Positions 45,646 through 55,830 of a DNA stretch of 64,000 nucleotides are shown one piece after another. The notes under the pieces are model-generated. The model saw nothing but the letters and a program-made list of their open reading frames with translations. It was not told the origin of the DNA and did not search any database. The stretch is taken from NCBI GenBank assembly GCA_009763385.1, contig CM019823.1, positions 29,355,668 through 29,419,667 on the forward strand, written 5' to 3'. The stretch comes from Coix lacryma-jobi var. lacryma-jobi (lineage: Eukaryota; Streptophyta; Magnoliopsida; Poales; Poaceae). Each line of letters starts with the position of its first letter. Position 1 is the stretch's first letter. The translations under genes and the position numbers were made by a program.

Positions 45646-47147
45646 AGCATCACTTAATGTCAAGTTGTCATCCCCAACATGATACTAGAAATGTAATTCA
45701 TTTGTGACACTAGCTCAAAAAATATGAACAAATATTTATCCGCAAGCGCACAGATAAATATACCCATTGTAGCAGCATTTCACCCAGTTTGTCTAGGTAT
45801 CGTTATTTAATTTTATCGAGGGGAACAGTGAAGCGGGAATCAATTGGACATAAATGTGATTTAATGGTAGTGGAGATTACTATTCATTCATTAACTACTC
45901 ACATGTCTAAACAGGGGTAAGACAAGATAAAAATAATAATGAATAATAAAAAAACGGGAATTCTAGAGAAAGAGAGAACTACATGAATCAAGTAGAGCAG
46001 TCAGGAGATTAATTAAGAGATTCAAATCCTAAGTTACTTCAGATTTACTAATCCTAGTGATTGACTCTAGTTAATATACAAATCATTTATAGCTGATTAA
46101 TCTATCATCCATGATCAAGGGACATTACTAAATTAGAATTAAGAACAAAGTAATCAATTCTAGCTGCAATGCAACCGCGTCCTACTAAGGTCTACACTCG
46201 GGGGGACGACTACAAAAGGACTCAACAGGACTGTCACTCTCCTGCGATCTACCTCTCGACCCAGAGCATAGGATGTATTCACAGGTAAACTAGGCCTAAA
46301 CACCCATGTTTACACATCAGTTTGACCACTTAACTCTATCCGGAATAAAGCTAAGTACTTTACGAACATGATCATAAACTCTATCATAATCAGATATATA
46401 TTAAATATATAACTAGAATAAACTCCAAAACTGAATAAACTGAAATATAATAAAGTAGCACACAGTCGAATAAAGACAAATACAATTAACCAAATCTTCG
46501 ACAGTGTTCCGGAGACTCAGACGAAGCTTCTAGCCGGATATGCCGACGAAGTCACCCGCCTCTACTTGAACCTAGCTAGACTAAACTCTAAACTTGAAGT
46601 AGAGCCCTAACTCTCTCTCTCTCTCTCTAGAAACCCTAGTTCTACCTCTTGTCGGGAGATCTGAACTTCTCTTCTCTGTCTCTGTCCCATGGAGGGGGGT
46701 CAGGGGTCTGGTTATATAGCCCTGGGCGTGGAACCGCGACTGTTGGATCAACCGACTTAAGGTACGGTCGAGATGAGTCCTCGAGGTCGGTGGAGGAAGA
46801 TTCTGGAAGGAGGATGCGTGGGGGCCCAGGACCCGACCGACCGTGTGGCCCACAGACTGGTCGGTTCCCACTGGGCAGGGTCTCGTGGTGCCCCCCTCGT
46901 GGAGTCCTCTGGTGTCCTCTAGAGTCTTCTGGAGACTTCCTGACTTGGCGGTGGAGTAATCTACGTCAGGTTCCTTCTTGGGGAAGCAATGTAGTCCTGT
47001 TTTCCTGTCTAATCCCTGGAAAATATAGAATCACCAAAACTCGTGGATTTGTCAGTTTAAACCTCCTATTTCTAAGTTGGCAATTCTTTTTTGGCATTTA
47101 TTCAAGTATTGTTGACGGTAAATAATGATAGTTAATAGATGTCAATA
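45563..47147 (-). mobile_element. Athila 5' LTR
   Basis: Near copy of 36266-37682 with small indels, plus a ~150-bp tail (45571-45720) missing from the left copy. It starts TATTGACATCTATTAAC at 47147 (canonical TG has become TA). CT microsatellite at about 46611-46628. Confidence 0.85.
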
Positions 47148-48068
47148 GAGGGGCTATTGAGCTCATCCCCACCGGAGGAAGGCAAAGAGCATCTCTAGTA
47201 AACTTGAGGCGTGAAGAGTATCTAGCGATTGGTTGGCTCAAAGTTTAGTGCTCACTGGAGCCTACCTTGTGGGGGTAGTCCGAAGCTTATGTGCTTGGAG
47301 CTAACAAGAGGAGCAACAATCCTAGAACTTGCTTCAACTGTGGATTAAGTGTCCCGGCAATCACCGAACCACGTTAAAAACATCGTGTGGCATCCTCTTC
47401 CTTTGGTTGGCCTATCTCAACACAAGTTCATTTCATTTCATATTACACATACTTGTGTGATCTTGTATTTACATTCATACATATATTGATATCTTGGTAG
47501 TCTAATCTTGATTATACATTCTTATGTTGATCATCTTGCTAAATAGCTCCAACTTGACTTGTGTATAATAGAAATACTCTTGCTAGTATAGATCTGGTTT
47601 AAGTTCATAATTAGAGGGGTGTATCAAATTATAAAATTGAGCCATCTCTTCCGCTATTAATTTTGAGTAGTTTTTTTTGAATTAATTTTTAAAAAATCGA
47701 CTATTCACCCCCCCTCTAGTCGGCCATCTCGATCCGTCAGCTATTCACCCCTCTAGCCAAGTTGGACCTTTAATCACCGCAACAAAAAGAACTTCACCTA
47801 GTTCCACCAATCCGCCCTAGCAAAGGGCCATTTCAACAAAGTATAATTGCAAGAATTGAAATGCTCAAATTAAATGCGTAAGTAAAGAGAGGAAGGAAGA
47901 CGCCAGCCTGTGCGATGTTTTTCCCGAGGGTATCGAGGTGCCTGGCCGTCACCCCCCTATCCTCGTTGGAGCACCTGCGCAAGGATTCTCCCCTGATCTA
48001 CTGCGCAAGGATCAATTGTTCATACGAGTTGATTTCTTTACCACTCCCCCCGATGAATCATCGCCCAC
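47148..48068 (+). mobile_element. SIRE/copia-like LTR 3' part and unclassified flank
   Basis: GAGGGGCTATTGAGCTCATC continues the LTR interrupted at 36265. It ends near ATTCACCCCCCCTCTAGTCG (about 47704), the usual 3' terminal words of this LTR type; a second CTATTCACCCCTCTAGCC follows at 47741. 47765-48068 is unclassified. Confidence 0.55.
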
Positions 48069-51000
48069 TGTGACACCCTGGTGTCAAGCACTGCATTAGG
48101 CACTGCAATTAGCCACTAAGAAAGCATAAGCAATGCATTGCATCATTTCATGTGTAAAAGTATGCCTTTGATCTTTTGTTGTTTATTTGAAATTGGATTT
48201 CTATTTGACTTGATGCTTTGATTTTGGCTTTATTCTTGAGGAGGATTTATAAATGGTTTTCAGAAAAAGTGTTCTATATAAAGTTGTAGAGAAAAATATT
48301 TTGAGCAACTTTTATATTTGGGTCAAAGCCTGGTTTGAAGTTTTTCAAACTGTTTTTGAGAAGTCAAACTTTGGAAATTTCTGGAAAAAGAAAAAGAATG
48401 TTTTTCTTTCCCGCGCCAACCCTTTCGGCCCATCCGGCCTTTCGGCCCGCTTCCCGCCTCGGCCCAGCGCTCGCCGCCTCGCCCGCGCGCGCGCCCGCCG
48501 CGCACCGCGCGCCGGCCACCTGACACGGCCGCGCCGTACGCCGGCCGGCTTGCCGCGTGGCGCCCCTTCTCTGCGCCAAATCCACGCCGACCACTCCCTC
48601 TCCGATCTTCTCCCACCAGAGCACGCCAGCGATCTTCGCCGGCCACTCCCGCGCATCCTCGTCTGCCGAGCCGCGCCGCCGCCTCGCCGACCGCGCCGCC
48701 GTGGCCCCCGCAGCGACCACCGCCGGCCGAGCCGACCAAAAGCCCGAGCACTCTCACCCTCCGCTCCTTCCCTCACTCACTCGCGCACTCACTCTCGCTC
48801 TCACTCCCCACTCTCACTCCTCACGCGCACGAAGCAACTGAGCACTCTCCGCTCGCTGCAACCACCGCCGCAAGGCCCCTTCCCAAATTCCAGTCACCAC
48901 CTCCATCACCGGCCGATTAACCCCGGCCACTGCCCCGCCTTCGTCTCGGACACACGGTGCGCACCCCCGCGCCATCCGCCGAGCTCCACCGACGCCGAAG
49001 TCCGAAGAGCCCCGCCGCGGAAGCTTTCAGCGCCGCTCGGAGCCCGGAGCCGTTCGTCCCCGACCCGAGCTCCACCGCCTCCCTTCTTCCTCCTCCAGCT
49101 TCGCCAAGCCAAGGCAAGGTGAGAACACCAACTAGCCCTAACGCTATCGTTCCCTATCTCTCTGTTCACCACGGCCGAGCGCCATTGCCGCCATCGCGGA
49201 CCTCACACGTGGCCAGCACGCACCAGCGCACCTCCGGCCAAACCATCACCCCTAGGACTCCCCTCTAGGTTCACTGAGTCTCACACGCCCGCCAGTTTAG
49301 CCGGCGACCGCCGGAAACGGCGTAGCCGCGCGATGCCGCCGCCGCCGTGCGCTGCCGCTCGCCGCCGGCACGCTACGGCCGTGCGCTGGCCAAACCACTG
49401 GTACCGCTGGATGCGCCTCGTTGAGACGAGTCCGCCGGGCCCAGCCTCCGCGCCGGCGACCTCACCGACGGCGAGAAATCGCCGGACCAATCCCTCCCCT
49501 GTTTCCGTCTCGTCCGAGCCCTCGAGCCAGGCCTCAGCCTCGGCCAGCCTCGGACGAGCGTGCGTTTTTCCGTCTCGTCCGAGCCCTCGAGCCGGCCTCA
49601 GCCTCGACCAGGCTCGGACGAGCGTGCGTTCTTCCGTCTCGCCCGAGCCCTCGAGCCGGCCTCACCTCGAACCAGGCCTGACGAGCGTGCGTTCTTCCGT
49701 CTCGCCGAGCCCTCGAGCCAGGCCTCAGCCTCGAACCAGGCCTCGACGAGCGTGCGTTCTTCTTCCGTCTCGCCCGAGCCCTCGAGCCAGGCCTCAGCCT
49801 CGAACCAGGCCTCGACGACGTTCGTTTTCCGTCTCGCCCGAGCCCTCGAGCCAGGCCTCGGCCTCGAGCTCGGCCTCGAGCAAACCTCGGGTGCGGTCTC
49901 GTTCGAGCCAGGCCTCGCCGATTCGCTTTCCGCCGTGCGCCCGAGCCCGAATGGTTCTGCTGACCCACGGGTCCCGCGCGTCAGTCCCTTACCGATCCAT
50001 AGACCGAGTTCTCGCAAGCCAGCCGGAGAAGTTAAATGTTTTTCTTTTTCGGTTTAATTTCCAGAGATGCTTGTTATTTTTGTGTAGCCTGTTTTATAAA
50101 TCCAAATGAAGTGCTTCCAGTTTTATTAGCTTTCTTATGAATAGATCTATCATGGGAAATATGAATGTATTTTTGATAGCAGTTTATTTTACTGTTTTCA
50201 TTTATTTCAGTTTATATGCTTTTGTTTAAATAAATGATTATAAGTGTTTTCTGGTTGAGATAATTCCTGGAAAATTTTGTGTAAGTTTATTATACTGTTT
50301 GGCACCTGTGAAAAATATATGATGCACTGTTTATGTAGAAAAAGTTACGGTTATAGTTAAAAGTCTCTTTTTGCTGATTTCTTAGAATAAGTGTTAAGGT
50401 GTTTTATATGTTGAAATAAAATATGGGAAAATTTGTACAGTCTTGGTGTGTCATGAAGAGTCTGAGAAAAATATAAACTTGATCTGTTTTATGGAAAAAT
50501 TTGTAGTTGCTTTACAACTGTGCTTTTCTGTATAGATCTTTAGAAATTCATGTAAGAAAATATATGATGGTTCTGGTCATGGAACTTTCTGGATAAATAT
50601 GAAATGTGAAGTAGAATCTGGGAAAATAGGAAATAGAGCTATGCACTCTTTTACAGTAGGGTTGTAGTTCAAAGTACCTTTTTTAGGCAGTTTGCTTGTC
50701 ATTTTTGTATCTGCTGCAGCTCTGTATTTTATCTTTTGGCTGAAACTTGTTCAGTAGAGTCCAGCAAGTGTGGTTTACCTTCTGGAATTTTTGTGGATTT
50801 TTCTGAGCCCAGAAAAATACACTTGCAGTTCAAATCTGAGTTTCCTTTGATGTATTTAAATAAGAAAGAGTTGAATACTCAGATTTTGTTTTATGAAATA
50901 ATGAGATATTGCCCCAATGTTAAAAGTGGTTCAACAAGTTGGCTTTGTTGGTTTGCAAGAGTTATTCTTTTCATGCCACTTCATCTTGCACCGCATTTAT

Positions 51001-52702
51001 TGAATTATAAATTCATCGCATGCAATAGGATCGACCCCGCCGGAGCCCACCAAGAGCAGGAGCCAAGCGTCGAGCCGGAGATCCAGGAGCTCCAGCAGTC
51101 GGAGGAAGCAGACCCCGCGGCCGACACTAACCTGCCCGAGTGCCCCTCCCACGAGGCCTCGGTTTTCACTCAAGGCAAGCCCCGGAGCATTCTAAGTCTC
51201 CCAGTTTTTATAATTAATTTACTTGAGTCCTTTATATTGTGATGCATTAGGTATAGGAGTTGATTGAATCCTATTTGTTGCATTACCATTCCTTGATTAT
51301 TGATTATTACCTGCCTTGTTATCCTGCTACTGCTTTAATAATGTAGAATTGCTTAGCCTGCTTAATAAAAGTAGTAGTTAAGGATGTTTCCGTAATACCC
51401 CGATGGGTATTTACCGGATCACGGTTGGCTATATTTGCTATCGTGGAAAAGAACCTGAGTAGTAATGAAATACGGTCAACGGATGGCAGGCACAAGTTTG
51501 GAAACTTGGGGCAGTCCATCCGTTGGATCGTGTAGGTTTGTATCGATGTTGGCCCTCGTTCATTTTTGAACGCGCCCTTTTACTTAGGGATATGTCGGTG
51601 CCGTAATCATCGACCCCAAAGCCGGTTAGAAGCTGTTCGGGCCGGTCTCAACCCGTGTCGTGCCCTCTAGTACGGAAGTTGCGATCTGCCGCGTGAGGCC
51701 ATCGCCAGACTCTGATTGGGCGGTCCGTGCTTGAGCCGCGACGATTACCACCACGAACAAGCGTCGAGCGGTTGCCCAATGCATGGACCCGACGGGGAAA
51801 GTGTGGGCTGGTATTAAAGGTCTTTCACCAGCTGGTTTGGAATTCGATTCGAGTCGCCGTCTCCCCCGGTTAGTGGGAAACTATGGCGAGCTTCACCACG
51901 ATACAACTCCATGTGATGTTTAAAGGTTCAACTAAAATGTGGATAAGTCAACTGGATATGGTTATATTATTGTTTGTTAGATTCAAGTGAGTGCTCTAGT
52001 ACAGGTAATAACCTAGAACTAAGGAGTAGGTTTAAAAAATAACAGCTCACCATAATCATTAATTATTCCTTATCTGAATTTGAGCCTTTCGCAACTAAAA
52101 GATCCCAGCTCCACCTCAAAAGCCTTGCATACCCTTGGAGTCTTTTATTTTCAGTTAGACGGGTAAGTCTAGCTGAGTACATTCCCGTACTCAGGGTTTA
52201 TCCCGTTTGTTGCAGATGGCCAGGTCTACTTTGGCTATTGTAAGCACTGCCTCTACCCAGTGGAAGGTGATGAGGAGTAGGCCCAGGGCAGGGTCGTCAA
52301 AGCTTTCCTCCTTCTTTTGCCAGACTGAGACTACTGGTGGCACACTATCTTAAAAAGGAGGAATGACTTGTGTTGAGTTGGGTTTATCAAACAATGTTTT
52401 ATTTGGACCACGTTTGTTGTGGTCGTGTTTTAAACTTATTCAAGCTTCCGCACTTTTAAACTCAATATTGTAATAACTCTGTTTTAAATTCCGCACTCTG
52501 ATGTTTTAAATTCGATTTCGTTTCGCTGTGATGTATCTTTACGAATGTAACCTTGAACGATGCGATCCTGTATGTTATGGTGTTAGAAATCCTTCGTGAT
52601 TTCCGGACTACCGGGGTTATATGGGTTCAAGTATGAGTCGAAGTCAGACGGATTTGGCTAAGATAATACTTGAGCTCTTATCGCCAGGTCGGTTCCGCCA
52701 CA
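48069..52702 (+). mobile_element. Tekay-type 5' LTR (4634 bp)
   Basis: Contains a GC-rich block (48420-49480) with a strong donor-like GGCAAGGTGAGAA at about 49114, a tandem repeat block (49490-49900), an AT-rich second half and an acceptor-like TTTGTTGCAGATGG near 52208. Long ORFs in the GC-rich block are compositional and shared on several frames; I do not call them. Confidence 0.9.
49490..49905. repeat. ~64-bp tandem repeats in the 5' LTR (six units)
   Basis: Units with TTCCGTCTCGCCCGAGCCCT, CGAGCCAGGCCTCAGCCTCG and ACGAGCGTGCGTTC begin near 49503, 49568, 49633, 49697, 49764 and 49827. Confidence 0.8.
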
Positions 52703-52704
52703 GC

Positions 52705-52716
52705 TGGTATCGGAGC
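52705..52716 (+). promoter_or_regulatory. Primer binding site (tRNA-Met type)
   Basis: TGGTATCGGAGC two bases after the LTR end. It differs by one base from TGGTATCAGAGC, the complement of the initiator tRNA-Met 3' end. Confidence 0.8.
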
Positions 52717-53427
52717 ATGGTTCAAGTGATTACCTTCGTAAAGAGCTATTTTCGAACTAAAATGGGTATTTCAAATCTATTTTCAAAACTATTTTAATTA
52801 CTAAGTGTGCCCAGTCTCGTCCTTAAGCCCTATACTAGGATTCAGGTGGCTTAACTGCTAACAGGGTTCAGGTTTTGCTTCATGCTGGATCTTTATTGCT
52901 GGTCCATTCTCGGGAAAAGAGAATGCGTCGATTGCGAAAACATGCATAAAATGATTTTGTGAGATATGAGAGCATGACCGTCCAACCGTCGGTCTAGGTG
53001 AGAGTTCTTATACCAAGTATGTGCGAGCTCCACGCAGACACATATGAGGGTATCAATGATTTTAAGGGTGATTTCTATTGGTGCATGGTGTTTAGTATTG
53101 GCTTCTATGTATTTTGCGCATATTGGCCAATACTCAGTTATTTTATCATTGGGAATTTTGTTGGGCTGAAATGAATCTTCTGCAGGTACACTAACTATGC
53201 GAACGAGTAGAACGTGTAGATAACGCATGAGAGATCGTTCTTGCCACCGACTAGAACGTTAGGACTTACGAGTCATTAATAGTGAGTGAGAACGTAAGTA
53301 CGATCATGCATCATGTTTAAATTCTTGCATTTACATTACCTCCCCTTAATTAAAAGTTGTCTCTTTTCTATAAATTTGCCAACTTAATATCTGTCTCACG
53401 AGAGTTCGAAACCCTTTGTTTCTACAG
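52717..53427. other. Untranslated leader between PBS and ORF1
   Basis: No ORF of note. It ends TTTGTTTCTACAG immediately before the ORF1 ATG, a good match to a plant 3' splice site. Confidence 0.5.
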
Positions 53428-54415
53428 ATGGCCCGAACCAAGTTGACTGCTCGCAAGGCCACCGGAGGCAGAGGAGTTCCGCGTCATCGCTTGGCCACCA
53501 AGCTGACCCGGAGGACGTTCCTGACCTACTTTGGGTTGCCGACTATCCTTTGGAGGATTTTGCAGGCCGTTGGCTACGAGGAAGGACAGGAGCCCAGATA
53601 CTCATGGCAGAAGGAGATTTACGGGCAGGATTCCTTGGTCATGGTGGAGATCAAGGTCAAGGCTCTACCTGCTAAGCCCCACTGGACAGGATGGACAGAG
53701 GTCACCAGAGGCACATGTGCCAAGGATGGAGCCAACAGGGCAGCATACCTAGTGCTGAAGGATATCATCGCCCGTTTCCCCGCCGACTTAGCCAGTGCGA
53801 TGGCAGGAGTGTTTCCCCGTGGATCACTTTTCCCATTGCGCTGGAAGCAGACTCCAGAGTCAGCCTTGACAGGGAGCCCTGAGGAGCGTTTCTACTGCAG
53901 AGACACCTGCGATGAGCGCCACTGGAGCTCTGTTGGGTGTATGTGAGAGTTTGGAGCACACTCTCGAGAGCGTGTCCTTCACCCTCACCGCCACCTACCA
54001 GAGCAAGAGGAAGCTTCAGGAGGACTTCGACGCTGAGGTTGTTCGTCTACAGGAGAGGATTCAGCAGCTCACGCTTGAGCGCGACGACGCCCGCACCACT
54101 GCCGCAGCTCAGTCTACCGCCAGGACAGTCGCCGAGCAGATGTACCTGACCGCATCTCTGCAGAGAGATGAGGCCCGTGCCGCACTTGACCACCTCAGAG
54201 AGGGAGCCCATCTTCTGGTTCAGCAGATCAACGCACAGCAGGTCTACATCGAGCAGCTCCACGAGGCCGTCCATGAGTTCCATCATGCAGCACAGGAGGC
54301 AGCAGCACCAGCAGCTCCCGCAGCAGAGGCCCCAGATCCCCAGGACGGAGAGGTTCTTGGTCCCGACGCCCCACCAGAGGAGGCTCATGCAGATGAGCCT
54401 ATGATCGATGTTTGA
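53428..54415 (+). CDS. Extra ORF1 of the chromovirus with a histone H3 tail-like N-terminus
   Basis: ATG at 53428 gives MARTKLTARKATGG, then PRHRLATKLTRR. Aligned to histone H3 ([28 protein letters not shown]) about 18 of 28 tail residues agree, with K4, R8, K9, T11, R17, K23 and R26 equivalents kept and one residue inserted. H3 positions S10, K14, K18 and K27 are A, R, H and R. No histone fold follows. Residues ~30-130 read as a compact domain (PRYSWQKEIYG, LVMVEIKVK, GANRAAYLVLKDI) with a beta-beta-beta-alpha look resembling a double-stranded RNA-binding fold; this is only by eye. At about 53940 the frame slips by one base and continues CESLEHTLESVSFTLTATYQ, a coiled coil (RLQERIQQLTLERDDARTTA to EQLHEAVHEFHHAAQ) and an Ala/Pro/Glu-rich acidic end (EEAHADEPMIDV). 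About 328 residues in total. It lies between PBS and gag. Function unknown. Confidence 0.75.
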
Positions 54416-54778
54416 CATCAAGGACGCCGCATCCGCCGCTGGAGATCCCTGAGCGCTAGTTTGTTAGAGATCGTTTTCTTTTGTATAGCTTGAGCTTGCT
54501 CGCTAAGTGATGTAATGATCCAAACATGTGATGGTTTTATGTTTAACTTATGATGGCATGTAATGGCTTTTGGACAAAGTCCGGACTTCGATCCGGCACC
54601 TCTTTTATGGAAATCCGTCGTTTGCATGTCTAATTCCAAGCAATTGTTCTGTGATGTTGTATGGAAATGAGTAATTATACTTGGACGTGTGCTAAATTTC
54701 CGAATTTATGTACAGCACAGTATTTATTCATGATCGGTGTAACATCACCTAATGATTGCTTATTAATGGGATATGCAG
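54416..54778. other. Spacer between ORF1 and gag
   Basis: Non-coding. It ends with ACCTAATGATTGCTTATTAA and GGGATATGCAG right before the gag ATG at 54779, again resembling a branch point and 3' splice site. Confidence 0.45.
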
Positions 54779-55830
54779 ATGCCGGCACACACCCGCAGCC
54801 AGCGTGGGCAGGGAGCAGGACCGAGAGAACGCAGGAGCCGCCACCCGCCCCCGCCGCCGCCAATGACGCCTGAAGCGTTCTTTGGCCAGTTTCTGGGAAG
54901 CCAAAGGAACATGGAAGAAATGCAGAGGCACATGGAGGCCACCCTCCGCAACATCGCCAACAACACCGCGCAACAGCATCAGCAGCGCCAAGGCCCGGAG
55001 CCCAATCAGTATAGCTCCTACCGTGACTTCTTGGACACTCGTCCTCCAGTGTTCAAGGAAGCCACTGAGCCGCTCGAAGCTGATGAATGGCTCAACTCTA
55101 TCACACAGAAGTTCCGTCTGCTTCGTCTGACGGAAGAGCTTAAAGCGGAGTATGCGCGCTCACATGTTGGAAGGACCCGCAGGTTTGTGGTGGACCCAGT
55201 ACCGTGCATCTCTGCCAGCTAATGCACGTGTTACTTGGGATCAATTCTCTACTGCTATGCGCAACCACTACATCCCTAGTGGTCTGATGGAAATGAAGAT
55301 TGCCGAGTTCATGAGGTTGTCCCAGGGGACCAGGTCCGTATCAGAGTACCTCAGCACCCACACTTCAACAATCTGGCTCGCTATGCCCCAGATTTTGTAA
55401 ATACTGAGGCCAAGAAGATTGCCAGTTTCAAGCGTGGCATGAATGCCACAATGCTATCCAAGATGGGTAACAGTCACCGCACCACCTTTAGTGACTTCGT
55501 CAGTGACTGTCTCAACCAAGAGGCCAATGACAGCCGGCTAGCATAGAGACACGCCGTCGTGCGAACGAAGGAGGTTCGTCCCAGCAGAGGACCACTTTCG
55601 GAGCACGCGCCCGTACCCCCCGCCTGTCACTGGAGCAAGGTACCGTCCCCCACAGAGAAAGATCACCACCAACCGTCCCCGTCCTAGTTCCAGAAAGCCC
55701 TACACCGCCCCCATGATGCAAAACAAGAGCAAAGCAGGAAATGCAGCAGGTCCCAGGACTCCGTACGTAATTGGCCCATGCTACACACTGTGGTCAAACC
55801 GGACACCTGTCACGTCAGTGCCCTCGACCG
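54779..55830 (+). pseudogene. Chromovirus gag (capsid and zinc knuckle), frame-broken
   Basis: Starts MPAHTRSQRGQGAGPRERR at 54779. A Pro-rich then Gln/Met-rich N-terminal part (MTPEAFFGQFLGSQRNMEEM) leads to the retrotransposon gag core: FKEATEPLEADEWLNSITQK, then, in another frame, LEGPAGLWWTQYRASLPANA, WDQFSTAMRNHYIPSG, FMRLSQGTRSVSEYL, and FKRGMNATMLSKMG. The CCHC knuckle (C-Y-x-HCGQTGHLSRQCP) lies at about 55768-55820, with its first cysteine in a different frame from the rest. Frame changes near 55150, 55370, 55540 and 55780. It would form the particle shell and bind RNA. Confidence 0.82.

Larger units (their letters stand above)
36266..47147 (-). mobile_element. Athila-lineage Gypsy element, internally deleted (pol missing)
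   Basis: Flanked by the 5-bp target duplication GAGGG (36261-36265 and 47148-47152). It has an LTR pair (36266-37682 and 45563-47147), the Athila PBS complement at 43588-43604, gag, protease and an ATHILA-type third ORF on the minus strand. Reverse transcriptase, RNase H and integrase are not seen between 40030 and 41135. The right LTR is interrupted by a solo LTR and a duplicated junction segment. Confidence 0.85.

Noticed and set aside
48253..50109. Long plus-strand ORFs in the GC-rich part of the LTR (also 59541-61229)
   Set aside because: Open in several frames on both strands, Pro/Arg/Ser-rich by composition, not preserved in frame between the two LTRs, no domain.
53428..53520. A captured histone H3 gene
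   Set aside because: Only the tail of about 28 residues matches; there is no histone fold after it, so it is not an H3 gene copy in the usual sense.
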